From NCBI GenBank assembly GCA_032622095.1, contig CP136062.1:248001-312000 (forward strand): a stretch of 64,000 bases of DNA, read 5' to 3'. Numbering within the stretch: position 1 is the first letter of the stretch; each line of letters opens with the position of its first letter. Shown here one piece after another: positions 12,251 to 25,689 of the stretch. The notes beneath the pieces are model-generated. The model was not told the DNA's origin. It worked only from the letters and a program-made list of their open reading frames with translations, and did no database searches. The translations under genes and the position numbers were made by a program. Source of the stretch: Siphonodentalium dalli (Eukaryota; Mollusca; Scaphopoda; Gadilida; Siphonodentaliidae).

Positions 12251-13275
12251 TGGGCTGAGATGAGTTCTGTGTCATGGGTTCATAACCAAGTTGATCAATA
12301 AAGACATGGGCTGAGATGAGTTCTGTGTCATGGGTTCATAACCAAGTTGATCAATGAAAACATGGGCTGAGATGAGTTCTGTGTCATGGGTTCATAACCA
12401 AGTTGATCAATGAAAACATGGGCTGAGATGAGTTCTGTGTCATGGGTTCATAACCAAGTTGATCAATGAAAACATGGGCTGAGATGAGTTCTGTGTCATG
12501 GGTTCATAACCAAGTTGATCAATGAAAACGTGGGCTTAGATGAGTTCTGTGTCATGGGTTCATAACCAAGTTGATCAATGAAAACATGGGCTGAGATGAG
12601 TTCTGTGTCATGGGTTCATAACCAAGTTAATCAATGAAGACATGGGCTGAGATGAGTTCTGTGTCATGGGTTCATAACCAAGTTGATCAATGAAGACATG
12701 GGCTGAGATGAGTTCTGTGTCATGGGTTCATAACCAAGTTGATCAATGAAGACATGGGCTGAGATGAGTTCTGTGTCATGGGTTCATAACCAAGTTGATC
12801 AATGAAGACATGGGCTGAGATGAGTTCTGTGTCATGGGTTCATAACCAAGTTGATCAATGAAGACATGGGCTGAGATGAGTTCTGTGTCATGGGTTCATA
12901 ACCAAGTTGATCAATGAAGACATGGGCTGAGATGAGTTCTGTGTCATGGGTTCATAACCAAGTTGATCAATGAAAACATGGGCTGAGATGAGTTCTGTGT
13001 CATGGGTTCATAACCACGTTGATCAATGAAAACATGGGCTGAGATGAGTTCTGTGTCATGGGTTCATAACCAAGTTGATCAATGAAAACATGGGCTGAGA
13101 TGAGTTCTGTGTCATGGGTTCATAACCAAGTTGATCAATGAAAACATGGGCTGAGATGAGTTCTGTGTCATGGGTTCATAACCAAGTTGATCAATGAAAA
13201 CATGGGCTGAGATGAGTTCCGTGTCATGGGTTCATAACCAAGTTGATCAATGAAGACATGGGCTGAGATGAGTTC

Positions 13276-13276
13276 A
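13276..13276 (+). other. Private one-base deletion (AGTTCATGTC unit)
   Basis: AGTTCTGTGTC becomes AGTTCATGTC: one base lost together with a change. The homologous unit near 7284 is normal, so the lesion arose in this copy only. Confidence 0.8.
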
Positions 13277-15833
13277 TGTCATGGGTTCATAACCAAGTTG
13301 ATCAATGAAAACATGGGCTGAGATGAGTTCTGTGTCATGGGTTCATAACCAAGTTGATCAATGAAGACATGGGCTGAGATGAGTTCTGTGTCATGGGTTC
13401 ATAACCAAGTTGATCAATGAAAACATGGGCTGAGATGCGTTCCGTGTCATGGGTTCATAACCAAGTTAATCAATGAAAACATGGGCTGAGATGAGTTCTG
13501 TGTCATGGGTTCATAACCAAGTTGATCAATGAAAACATGGCCTGAGATGAGTTCTGTGTCATGGGTTCATAACCAAGTTGATCAATGAAAACATGGGCTG
13601 AGATGAGTTCTGTGTCATGGGTTGATAACCAAGTTGATCAATGAAAACATGGGCTCAGATGAGTTCTGTGTCATGGGTTCATAACCAAGTTGATCAATGA
13701 AAACATGGGCTGAGATGAGTTCTGTGTCATGGGTTCATAACCAAGTTGATCAATGAAAACATGGGCTGAGATGAGTTCTGTGTCATGGGTTCATAACCAA
13801 GTTGATCAATGAAAACATGGGCTGAGATGAGTTCTGTGTCATGGGTTCATAACCAAGTTGATCAATGAAGACATGGGCTGAGATGAGTTCTGTGTCATGG
13901 GTTCATAACCAAGTTGATCAATGAAAACATGGGCTGAGATGAGTTCTGTGTCATGGGTTCATAACCAAGTTGATCAATGAAAACGTGGGCTGAGATGAGT
14001 TCTGTGTCATGGGTTCATAACCAAGTTGATCAATGAAGACATGGGCTGAGATGAGTTCTGTGTCATGGGTTCATAACCAAGTTGATCAATGAAAACATGG
14101 GCTGAGATGAGTTCTGAGTCATGGGTTCATAACCAAGTTGATCAATGAAAACATGGGCTGAGATGGGTTCTGTGTCATGGGTTCATAACCAAGTTGATCA
14201 ATGAAAACATGGGCTGAGATGAGTTCTGTGTCATGGGTTCATAATCAAGTTGATCAATGAAAACATGGGCTGAGATGAGTTCTGTGTCATGGGTTCATAA
14301 CCAAGTTGATCAATGAAAACATGGGCTGAGATGAGTTCTGTGTCATGGGTTCATAACCAAGTTGATCAATGAAAACATGGGCTGAGATGAGTTCTGTGTC
14401 ATGGGTTCATAACCAAGTTGATCAATGAAGACATGGGCTGAGATGAGTTCTGTGTCATGGGTTCATAACCAAGTTGATCAATGAAAACATGGGCTGAGAT
14501 GAGTTCTGTGTCATGGGTTCATAACCAATTTGATCAATGAAAACATGGGCTGAGATGAGTTCTGTGTCATGGGTTCATAACCAAGTTGATCAATGAAAAC
14601 ATGGGCTGAGATGAGTTCTGTGTCATGGGTTCATAACCAAGTTGATCAATGAAAACATGGGCTGAGATGAGTTCTGTGTCATGGGTTCATAACCAAGTTG
14701 ATCAATGAAGACATGGGCTGAGATGAGTTCTGTGTCATGGGTTCATAACCAAGTTGATCAATGAAAACATGGGCTGAGATGAGTTCTGTGTCATGGGTTC
14801 ATAACCAAGTTGATCAATGAAAACATGGGCTGAGATGGGTTCTGAGTCATGGGTTCATAACCAAGTTGATCAATGAAAACATGGGCTGAGATGGGTTCTG
14901 TGTCATGGGTTCATAACCAAGTTGATCAATGAAAACATGGGCTGAGATGAGTTCTGTGTCATGGGTTCATAACCAAGTTGATCAATGAAAACATGGGCTG
15001 AGATGAGTTCTGTGTCATGGGTTCATAACCAAGTTGATCAATGAAAACATGGGCTGAGATGAGTTCTGTGTCATGGGTTCATAACCAAGTTGATCAATGA
15101 AAACATGGGCTGAGATGAGTTCTGTGTCATGGGTTCATAACCAAGTTGATCAATGAAAACATGGGCTGAGATGAGTTCTGTGTCATGGGTTCATAACCAA
15201 GTTGATCAATGAAAACATGGGCTGAGATGGGTTCTGAGTCATGGGTTCATAACCAAGTTGATCAATGAAAACATGGGCTGAGATGGGTTCTGTGTCATGG
15301 GTTCATAACCAATTTGATCAATGAAAACATGGGCTGAGACGAGTTCTGTGTCATGGGTTCATAACCAAGTTGATCAATGAAAACATGGGCTGAGATGAGT
15401 TCTGTGTCATGGGTTCATAACCAAGTTGATCAATGAAAACATGGGCTGAGATGAGTTCTGTGTCATGGGTTCATAACCAAGTTGATCAATGAAAACATGG
15501 GCTGAGATGAGTTCTGTGTCATGGGTTCATAACCAAGTTGATCAATGAAAACGTGGGCTGAGATGAGTTCTGTGTCATGGGTTCATAACCAAGTTGATCA
15601 ATGAAAACATGGGCTGAGATGAGTTCTGTGTCATGGGTTCATAACCAAGTTGATCAACGAAGACATGGGCTGAGATGAGTTCTGTGTCATGGGTTCATAA
15701 CCAAGTTGATCAATGAAGACATGGGCTGAGATGAGTTCTGTGTCATGGGTTCATAACCAAGTTAATCAATGAAGACATGGGCTGAGATGAGTTCTGTGTC
15801 ATGGGTTCATAACCAAGTTGATCAATGAAGACA

Positions 15834-15834
15834 T
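15834..15834 (+). other. Private one-base deletion (ACATGGCTGAG unit)
   Basis: The GGG at monomer positions 46-48 is reduced to GG. The homologous unit near 9843 has GGG. The lesion lies in a homopolymer, so a consensus error is possible. Confidence 0.7.
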
Positions 15835-17444
15835 GGCTGAGATGAGTTCTGTGTCATGGGTTCATAACCAAGTTGATCAATGAAGACATGGGCTGAGATG
15901 AGTTCTGTGTCATGGGTTCATAACCAAGTTGATCAATGAAGACATGGGCTGAGATGAGTTCTGTGTCATGGGTTCATAACCAAGTTGATCAATGAAGACA
16001 TGGGCTGAGATGAGTTCTGTGTCATGGGTTCATAACCAAGTTGATCAATGAAGACATGGGCTGAGATGAGTTCTGTGTCGTGGGTTCATAACCAAGTTGA
16101 TCAATGAAGACATGGGCTGAGATGAGTTCTGTGTCATGGGTTCATAACCAAGTTGATCAATGAAAACATGGGCTGAGATGAGTTCTGTGTCATGGGTTCA
16201 AAACCAAGTTGATCAATGAAAACATGGGCTGAGATGAGTTCTGTGTCATGGGTTCATAACCAAGTTGATCAATGAAGACATGGGCTGAGATGAGTTCTGT
16301 GTCATGGGTTCATAACCAAGTTGATCAATGAAAACATGGGCCGAGATGAGTTCTGTGTCATGGGTTCATAACCAAGTTGATCAATGAAAACGTGGGCTGA
16401 GATGAGTTCTGTGTCATGGGTTCATAACCAAGTTGTACAATGAAAACATGGGCTGAGATGAGTTCTGTGTCATGGGTTCATAACCAAGTTGATCAATGAA
16501 AACGTGGGCTGAGATGAGTTCTGTGTCATGGGTTCATAACCAAGTTGATCAATGAAGACATGGGCTGAGATGAGTTCTGTGTCATGGGTTCATAACCAAG
16601 TTGATCAATGAAAACATGGGCTGAGATGAGTTCTGTGTCATGGGTTCATAACCAAGTTGATCAATGAAAACATGGGCTGAGATGAGTTCTGTGTCATGGG
16701 TTCATAACCAAGTTGATCAATGAAGACATGGGCTGAGATGAGTTCTGTGTCATGGGTTCATAACCAAGTTGATCAATGAAAACATGGGCTGAGATGAGTT
16801 CTGTGTCATGGGTTCATAACCAAGTTGATCAATGAAAACATGGGCTGAGATGAGTTCTGTGTCATGGGTTCATAACCAAGTTGATCAATGAAAACATGGG
16901 CTGAGATGAGTTCTGTGTCATGGGTTCATAACCAACTTGATCAATGAAAACATGGGTTGAGATGAGTTCTGTGTCATGGGTTCATAACCAAGTTGATCAA
17001 TGAAAACATGGGCTGAGATGAGTTCTGTGTCATGGGTTCATAACCAAGTTGATCAATGAAAACATGGGCTGAGATGAGTTCTGTGTCATGGGTTCATAAC
17101 CAAGTTGATCAATGAAAACATGGGCTGAGATGAGTTCTGTGTCATGGGTTCATAACCAAGTTGATCAATGAAAACATGGGCTGATATGGGTTCTGAGTCA
17201 TGGGTTCATAACCAAGTTGATCAATGAAAACATGGGCTGAGATGAGTTCTGTGTCATGGGTTCATAACCAAGTTGATCAATGAAAACATGGGCTGAGATG
17301 AGTTCTGTGTCATGGGTTCATAACCAAGTTGATCAATGAAAACGTGGGCTGAGATGAGTTCTGTGTCATGGGTTCATAACCAAGTTGATCAATGAAAACA
17401 TGGGCTGAGATGAGTTCTGTGTCATGGGTTCATAACCAAGTTGA

Positions 17445-18075
17445 TCAATGAAGACATGGGCTGAGATGAGTTCTGTGTCATGGGTTCATAACCAAGTTGA
17501 TCAATGAAGACATGGGCTGAGATGAGTTCTGTGTCTTGGGTTCATAACCAAGTTAATCAATGAAGACATGGGCTGAGATGAGTTCTGTGTCATGGGTTCA
17601 TAACCAAGTTGATCAATGAAGACATGGGCTGAGATGAGTTCTGTGTCATGGGTTCATAACCAAGTTGATCAATGAAGACATGGGCTGAGATGAGTTCTGT
17701 GTCATGGGTTCATAACCAAGTTGATCAATGAAGACATGGGCTGAGATGAGTTCTGTGTCATGGGTTCATAACCAAGTTGATCAATGAAGACATGGGCTGA
17801 GATGAGTTCTGTGTCATGGGTTCATAACCAAGTTGATCAATGAAGACATGGGCTGAGATGAGTTCTGTGTCATGGGTTCATAACCAAGTTGACCAATGAA
17901 GACATGGGCTGAGATGAGTTCTGTGTCATGGGTTCATAACCAAGTTGATCAATGAAGACATGGGCTGAGATGAGTTCTGTGTCATGGGTTCATAACCAAG
18001 TTGATCAATGAAGACATGGGCTGAGATGAGTTCTGTGTCATGGGTTCATAACCAAGTTGATCAATGAAGACATGG
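17445..18075 (+). repeat. Run of 12 consecutive G41 (TGAAGAC) monomers
   Basis: Twelve successive units carry G at monomer position 41, which creates GAAGAC (a BbsI site) at 38-43. Elsewhere G41 and A41 units are interspersed. Shorter runs of the same kind, usually with an A31 unit near the start, occur at about 9.67-10.13, 12.65-12.92, 15.66-16.12, 19.40-19.81, 20.70-21.10 and 22.81-23.23 kb. They are landmarks of related higher-order copies in the left part of the array. Confidence 0.85.
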
Positions 18076-19199
18076 GCTGAGATGAGTTTTGTGTCATGGG
18101 TTCATAACCAAGTTGATCAATGAAAACATGGGCTGAGACGAGTTCTGTGTCATGGGTTCATAACCAAGTTGATCAATAAAAACATGGGCTGAGATGAGTT
18201 CTGTGTCATGGGTTCAAAACCAAGTTGATCAATGAAAACATGGGCTGAGATGAGTTCTGTGTCATGGGTTCATAACCAAGTTGATCAATGAAGACATGGG
18301 CTGAGATGAGTTCTGTGTCATGGGTTCATAACCAAGTTGATCAATGAAGACATGGGCTGAGATGAGTTCTGTGTCATGGGTTCATAACCAAGTTAATCAA
18401 TGAAGACATGGGCTGAGATGAGTTCTGTGTCATGGGTTCATAACCAAGTTGATCAATGAAGACATGGGCTGAGATGAGTTCTGTGTCATGGGTTCATAAC
18501 CAAGTTGATCAATGAAGACATGGGCTGAGATGAGTTCTGTGTCATGGGTTCATAACCAAGTTGATCAATGAAAACATGGGCTGAGATGAGTTCTGTGTCA
18601 TGGGTTCATAACCAAGTTGATCAATGAAAACATGGGCTGAGATGAGTTCTGTGTCATGGGTTCATAACCAAGTTGATCAATGAAAACATGGGCTGAGATG
18701 AGTTCTGTGTCATGGGTTCATAACCAAGTTGATCAATGAAAACATGGGCTGAGATGAGTTCTGTGTCATGGGTTCATAACCAAGTTGATCAATGAAAACA
18801 TGGGCTGAGATGGGTTCTGAGTCATGGGTTCATAACCAAGTTGATCAATGAAAACATGGGCTGAGATGGGTTCTGTGTCATGGGTTCATAACCAAGTTGA
18901 TCAATGAAAACATGGGCTGAGATGAGTTCTGTGTCATGGGTTCATAACCAAGTTGATCAATGAAAACATGGGCTGAGATGAGTTCTGTGTCATGGGTTCA
19001 TAACCAAGTTGATCAATGAAAACATGGGCTGAGATGAGTTCTGTGTCATGGGTTCATAACCAAGTTGATCAATAAAAACATGGGCTGAGATGAGTTCTGT
19101 GTCATGGGTTCATAACCAAGTTGATCAATGAAAACATGGGCTGAGATGAGTTCTGTGTCATGGGTTCATAACCAAGTTGATCAATGAAAACATGGGCTG

Positions 19200-19960
19200 A
19201 GATGAGTTCTGTGTCATGGGTTCATAACCAATTTGATCAATGAAAACATGGGCTGAGACGAGTTCTGTGTCATGGGTTCATAACCAAGTTGATCAATGAA
19301 AACATGGGCTGAGATGAGTTCTGTGTCATGGGTTCATAACCAAGTTGATCAATGAAAACATGGGCTGAGATGAGTTCTGTGTCATGGGTTCATAACCAAG
19401 TTGATCAATGAAGACATGGGCTGAGATGAGTTCTGTGTCATGGGTTCATAACCAAGTTAATCAATGAAGACATGTGCTGAGATGAGTTCTGTGTCATGGG
19501 TTCATAACCAAGTTGATCAATGAAGACATGGGCTGAGATGAGTTCTGTGTCATGGGTTCATAACCAAGTTGATCAATGAAGACATGGGCTGAGATGAGTT
19601 CTGTGTCATGGGTTCATAACCAAGTTGATCAATGAAGACATGGGCTGAGATGAGTTCTGTGTCATGGGTTCATAACCAAGTTGATCAATGACGACATGGG
19701 CTGAGATGAGTTCTGTGTCATGGGTTCATAACCAAGTTGATCAATGAAGACATGGGCTGAGATGAGTTCTGTGTCATGGGTTCATAACCAAGTTGATCAA
19801 TGAAGACATGGGCTGAGATGAGTTCTGTGTCATGGGTTCATAACCAAGTTGATCAATGAAAACATGGGCTGAGATGAGTTCTGTGTCATGGGTTCATAAC
19901 CAAGTTGATCAATGAAAACATGGGCTGAGATGAGTTCTGTGTCATGGGTTCATAACCAAG
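19200..19960 (+). repeat. T28/C55 to ACGAC block, copy 1 (23-monomer pair)
   Basis: Ordered markers are T28 at 19231, C55 near 19258, an A31 unit near 19459, a run of G41 units, and the rare ACGAC unit (C40) at 19691. The same order recurs 1,288 bp (23 monomers) downstream at 20518-20979, then 2,128 bp (38 monomers) further on at 22646-23107. Confidence 0.8.
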
Positions 19961-20429
19961 TTGATCAATGAAGACATGGGCTGAGATGAGTTCTGTGTCA
20001 TGGGTTCATAACCAAGTTGATCAATGAAGACATGGGCTGAGATGAGTTCTGTGTCATGGGTTCATAACCAAGTTGATCAATGAAGACATGGGCTGAGATG
20101 AGTTCTGTGTCATGGGTTCATAACCAAGTTGATCAATGAAAACATGGGCTGAGATGAGTTCTGTGTCATGGGTTCATAACCAAGTTGATCAATGAAAACA
20201 TGGGCTGAGATGAGTTCTGTGTCATGGGTTCATAACCAAGTTGATCAATGAAAACATGGGCTGAGATGAGTTCCGTGTCATGGGTTCATAACCAAGTTGA
20301 TCAATGAAGACATGGGCTGAGATGAGTTCTGTGTCATGGGTTCATAACCAAGTTGATCAATGAAAACATGGGCTGAGATGAGTTCTGTGTCATGGGTTCA
20401 TAACCAAGTTGATCAATGAAAACATGGGC

Positions 20430-21250
20430 TGAGATGAGTTATGTGTCATGGGTTCATAACCAAGTTGATCAATGAAAACATGGGCTGAGATGAGTTCTGT
20501 GTCATGGGTTCATAACCAATTTGATCAATGAAAACATGGGCTGAGACGAGTTCTGTGTCATGGGTTCATAACCAAGTTGATCAATGAAAACATGGGCTGA
20601 GATGAGTTCTGTGTCATGGGTTCATAACCAAGTTGATCAATGAAAACATGGGCTGAGATGAGTTCTGTGTCATGGGTTCATAACCAAGTTGATCAATGAA
20701 GACATGGGCTGAGATGAGTTCTGTGTCATGGGTTCATAACCAAGTTAATCAATGAAGACATGGGCTGAGATGAGTTCTGTGTCATGGGTTCATAACCAAG
20801 TTGATCAATGAAGACTTGGGCTGAGATGAGTTCTGTGTCATGGGTTCATAACCAAGTTGATCAATGAAGACATGGGCTGAGATGAGTTCTGTGTCATGGG
20901 TTCATAACCAAGTTGATCAATGAAGACATGGGCTGAGATGAGTTCTGTGTCATGGGTTCATAACCAAGTTGATCAATGACGACATGGGCTGAGATGAGTT
21001 CTGTGTCATGGGTTCATAACCAAGTTGATCAATGAAGACATGGGCTGAGATGAGTTCTGTGTCATGGGTTCATAACCAAGTTGATCAATGAAGACATGGG
21101 CTGAGATGAGTTCTGTGTCATGGGTTCATAACCAAGTTGATCAATGAAAACATGGGCTGAGATGAGTTCTGTGTCATGGGTTCATAACCAAGTTGATCAA
21201 TGAAAACATGGGCTGAGATGAGTTCTGTGTCATGGGTTCATAACCAAGTT
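20430..21250 (+). repeat. T28/C55 to ACGAC block, copy 2
   Basis: Matches 19200-19960 at +1,288 bp and 22560-23340 at +2,128 bp. An A5 unit (GAGTTATGTG) at 20437 is shared with the 22.57-kb and 23.74-kb copies but absent from the first, so the later copies derive from this version or a relative of it. A private AAGACTTGGG occurs near 20813. Confidence 0.8.
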
Positions 21251-22189
21251 GATCAATGAAGACATGGGCTGAGATGAGTTCTGTGTCATGGTTTCATAAC
21301 CAAGTTGATCAATGAAGACATGGGCTGAGATGAGTTCTGTGTCATGGGTTCATAACCAAGTTGATCAATGAAAACATGGGCTGAGATGAGTTCTGTGTCA
21401 TGGGTTCATAACCAAGTTGATCAATGAAAACATGGGCTGAGATGAGTTCTGTGTCATGGGTTCATAACCAAGTTGATCAATGAAGACATGGGCTGAGATG
21501 AGTTCTGTGCCATGGGTTCATAACCAAGTTGATCAATGAAAACATGGGCTGAGATGAGTTCTGTGTCATGGGTTCATAACCAAGTTGATCAATGAAAACA
21601 TGGGCTGAGATGAGTTCTGTGTCATGGGTTCATAACCAAGTTGATCAATGAAGACATGGGCTGAGATGAGTTCTGTGTCATGGGTTCATAACCAAGTTGA
21701 TCAATGAAAAAATGGGCTGAGATTAGTTCTGTGTCATGGGTTCATAACCAAGTTGATCAATGAAAACATGGGCTGAGATGAGTTCTGTGTCATGGGTTCA
21801 TAACCAAGTTGATCAATGAAAACATGGGCTGAGATGAGTTCTGTGTCATGGGTTCATAACCAAGTTGATCAATGAAAACATGGGCTGAGATGAGTTCTGT
21901 GTCATGGGTTCATAACCAAGTTGATCAATGAAAACATGGGCTGAGATGAGTTCTGTGTCATGGGTTCATAACCAAGTTGATCAATGAAAACATGGGCTGA
22001 GATGAGTTCTGTGTCATGGGTTCATAACCAAGTTGATCAATGAAAACATGGGCTGAGATGAGTTCTGTGTCATGGGTTCATAACCAAGTTGATCAATGAA
22101 AACATGGGCTGAGATGAGTTCTGTGTCATGGGTTCATAACCAAGTTGATCAATGAAAACATGGGCTGAGATGAGTTCTGTGTCATGGGT

Positions 22190-23365
22190 TCATAACCAAG
22201 TTGATCAATGAAAACATGGGCTGAGATGGGTTCTGAGTCATGGGTTCATAACAAAGTTGATCAATGAAAACATGGGCTGAGATGAGTTCCGTGTCATGGG
22301 TTCATAACCAAGTTGATCAATGAAGACATGGGCTGAGATGAGTTCTGTGTCATGGGTTGATAACCAAGTTGATCAATGAAAACATGGGCTGAGATGAGTT
22401 CTGTGTCATGGGTTCATAACCAAGTTGATCAATGAAGACATGGGCTGAGATGAGTTCTGTGTCATGGGTTCATAACCAAGTTGATCAATGAAAACATGGG
22501 CTGAGATGAGTTCTGTGTCATGGGTTCATAACCAAGTTGATCAATGAAGACATGGGCTGAGATGAGTTATGTGTCATGGGTTCATAACCAAGTTGATCAA
22601 TGAAAACATGGGCTGAGATGAGTTCTGTGTCATGGGTTCATAACCAATTTGATCAATGAAAACATGGGCTGAGACGAGTTCTGTGTCATGGGTTCATAAC
22701 CAAGTTGATCAATGAAAACATGGGCTGAGATGAGTTCTGTGTCATGGGTTCATAACCAAGTTGATCAATGAAAACATGGGCTGAGATGAGTTCTGTGTCA
22801 TGGGTTCATAACCAAGTTGATCAATGAAGACATGGGCTGAGATGAGTTCTGTGTCATGGGTTCATAACCAAGTTAATCAATGAAGACATGGGCTGAGATG
22901 AGTTCTGTGTCATGGGTTCATAACCAAGTTGATCAATGAAGACATGGGCTGAGATGAGTTCTGTGTCATGGGTTCATAACCAAGTTGATCAATGAAGACA
23001 TGGGCTGAGATGAGTTCTGTGTCATGGGTTCATAACCAAGTTGATCAATGAAGACATGGGCTGAGATGAGTTCTGTGTCATGGGTTCATAACCAAGTTGA
23101 TCAATGACGACATGGGCTGAGATGAGTTCTGTGTCATGGGTTCATAACCAAGTTGATCAATGAAGACATGGGCTGAGATGAGTTCTGTGTCATGGGTTCA
23201 TAACCAAGTTGATCAATGAAGACATGGGCTGAGATGAGTTCTGTGTCATGGGTTCATAACCAAGTTGATCAATGAAAACATGGGCTGAGATGAGTTCTGT
23301 GTCATGGGTTCATAACCAAGTTGATCAATGAAAACATGGGCTGAGATGAGTTCTGTGTCATGGGT
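22190..23365 (+). repeat. 21-monomer (1,176-bp) higher-order repeat, copy 1
   Basis: Ordered markers are G1+A8, AACAAAG (A25) at 22250, TTCC at 22287, GGGTTGATAACC near 22357, A5 at 22567, T28 at 22647 with C55, A31 near 22875, and ACGAC at 23107. The first markers recur at exactly +1,176 bp (23421, 23463, 23743 and 23822). The inner half is the same block seen at 19.2 and 20.5 kb. Confidence 0.85.
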
Positions 23366-24430
23366 TCATAACCAAGTTGATCAATGAAAACATGGGCTGA
23401 GATGGGTTCTGAGTCATGGGTTCATAACAAAGTTGATCAATGAAAACATGGGCTGAGATGAGTTCCGTGTCATGGGTTCATAACCAAGTTGATCAATGAA
23501 GACATGGGCTGAGATGAGTTCTGTGTCATGGGTTGATAACCAAGTTGATCAATGAAAACATGGGCTGAGATGAGTTCTGTGTCATGGGTTCATAACCAAG
23601 TTGATCAATGAAGACATGGGCTGAGATGAGTTCTGTGTCATGGGTTCATAACCAAGTTGATCAATGAAAACATGGGCTGAGATGAGTTCTGTGTCATGGG
23701 TTCATAACCAAGTTGATCAATGAAGACATGGGCTGAGATGAGTTATGTGTCATGGGTTCATAACCAAGTTGATCAATGAAAACATGGGCTGAGATGAGTT
23801 CTGTGTCATGGGTTCATAACCAATTTGATCAATGAAAACATGGGCTGAGACGAGTTCTGTGTCATGGGTTCATAACCAAGTTGATCAATGAAAACATGGG
23901 CTGAGATGAGTTCTGTGTCATGGGTTCATAACCAAGTTGATCAATGAAGACATGGGCTGAGATGAGTTTTGTGTCATGGGTTCATAACCAAGTTGATCAA
24001 TGACGACATGGGCTGAGATGAGTTCTGTGTCATGGGTTCATAACCAAGTTGATCAATGAAGACATGGGCTGAGATGAGTTCTGTGTCATGGGTTCATAAC
24101 CAAGTTGATCAATGAAGACATGGGCTGAGATGAGTTCTGTGTCATGGGTTCATAACCAAGTTGATCAATGAAAACATGGGCTGAGATGAGTTCTGTGTCA
24201 TGGGTTCATAACCAAGTTGATCAATGAAAACATGGGCTGAGATGAGTTCTGTGTCATGGGTTCATAACCAAGTTGATCAATGAAAACATGGGCTGAGATG
24301 GGTTCTGTGTCATGGGTTCATAACCAAGTTGATCAATGAAAACATGGGCTGAGATGAGTTCTGTGTCATGGGTTCATAACCAAGTTGATCAATGAAAACA
24401 TGGGCTGAGATGAGTTCTGTGTCATGGGTT
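23366..24430 (+). repeat. 21-monomer repeat, copy 2, shortened
   Basis: The first part follows copy 1 at +1,176 bp, but ACGAC falls at 24003, only 896 bp (16 monomers) after its copy-1 position. Five monomers, including the A31 unit, have therefore been lost between about 23.9 and 24.0 kb, leaving an effective length of about 19 monomers up to the next copy. Confidence 0.8.
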
Positions 24431-24700
24431 CATAACCAAGTTGATCAATGAAAACATGGGCTGAGATGGGTTCTGAGTCATGGGTTCATAACAAAGTTGA
24501 TCAATGAAAACATGGGCTGAGATGAGTTCCGTGTCATGGGTTCATAACCAAGTTGATCAAGAAGACATGGGCTGAGATGAGTTCTGTGTCATGGGTTGAT
24601 AACCAAGTTGATCAATGAAAACATGGGCTGAGATGAGTTCTGTGTCATGGGTTCATAACCAAGTTGATCAATGAAGACATGGGCTGAGATGAGTTCTGTG
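24431..24700 (+). repeat. 21-monomer repeat, copy 3, truncated
   Basis: G1+A8 with AACAAAG near 24490, TTCC at 24527 and GGGTTGATAACC near 24595 repeat the start of the 22.2- and 23.4-kb copies, 1,064 bp (19 monomers) after copy 2. The unit at 24560 has lost one T (GATCAAGAAG). The later markers of the repeat (A5, T28, C55, ACGAC) do not follow. This is the last place in the window where I see the G1+A8 variant. Confidence 0.8.
24560..24560 (+). other. Private one-base deletion (GATCAAGAAG unit)
   Basis: T37 is missing from GATCAATGAAG. The equivalent units at 22.3 and 23.5 kb are intact. It is not in a homopolymer. Confidence 0.8.
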
Positions 24701-25689
24701 TCATGGGTTCATAACCAAGTTGATCAATGAAAACATGGGCTGAGATGAGTTCTGTGTCATGGGTTCACAACCAAGTTGATCAATGAAAACATGGGCTGAG
24801 ATGAGTTCTGTGTCATGGGTTCATAACCAAGTTGATCAATGAAGACATGGGCTGAGATGAGTTCTGTGTCATGGGTTCATAACCAAGTTGATCAATGAAA
24901 ACATGGGCTGAGATGAGTTCCGTGTCATGGGTTCATAACCAAGTTGATCAATGAAAACATGGGCTGAGATGAGTTCTGTGTCATGGGTTCATAACCAAGT
25001 TGATCAATGAAAACATGGGCTGAGATGAGTTCTGTGTCATGGGTTCATAACCAAGTTGATCAATGAAAACATGGGCTGAGATGAGTTCTGTGTCATGGGT
25101 TCATAACCAAGTTGATCAATGAAGACATGGGCTGAGATGAGTTCTGTGTCATGGGTTCATAACCAAGTTGATCAATGAAGACATGGGCTGAGATGAGTTC
25201 TGTGTCATGGGTTCATAACCAAGTTGATCAATGAAGACATGGGCTGAGATGAGTTCTGTGTCATGGGTTCATAACCAAGTTGATCAATGAAGACATGGGC
25301 TGAGATGAGTTCTGTGTCATGGGTTCATAACCAAGTTGATCAATGAAGACATGGGCTGAGATGAGTTCTGTGTCATGGGTTCATAACCAAGTTGATCAAT
25401 GAAAACATGGGCTGAGATGAGTTCTGTGTCATGGGTTCATAACCAAGTTGATCAATGAAAACATGGGCTGAGATGAGTTCTGTGTCATGGGTTCATAACC
25501 AAGTTGATCAATGAAAACATGGGCTGAGATGAGTTCTGTGTCATGGGTTCATAACCAAGTTGATCAATGAAAACATGGGCTGAGATGAGTTCTGTGTCAT
25601 GGGTTCATAACCAAGTTGATCAATGAAGACATGGGCTGAGATGAGTTCTGTGTCATGGGTTTATAACCAAGTTGATCAATGAAGACATG

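Larger units (their letters stand above)
13142..16410 (+). repeat. 3.3-kb block, downstream copy of 107-monomer pair
   Basis: Matches 7150-10410. It carries two private one-base deletions, at about 13276 (AGTTCATGTC) and about 15834 (ACATGGCTG), so the offset drops from 5,992 to 5,991 and then 5,990. Other private changes are GGTTGATAACC near 13622, CAACGAAGAC near 15657, GTCGTGGG near 16079, TTCAAAACC near 16198 and GGCCGAG near 16340. Similarity stops near 16430, at the unusual TTGTACAA unit. Confidence 0.8.
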
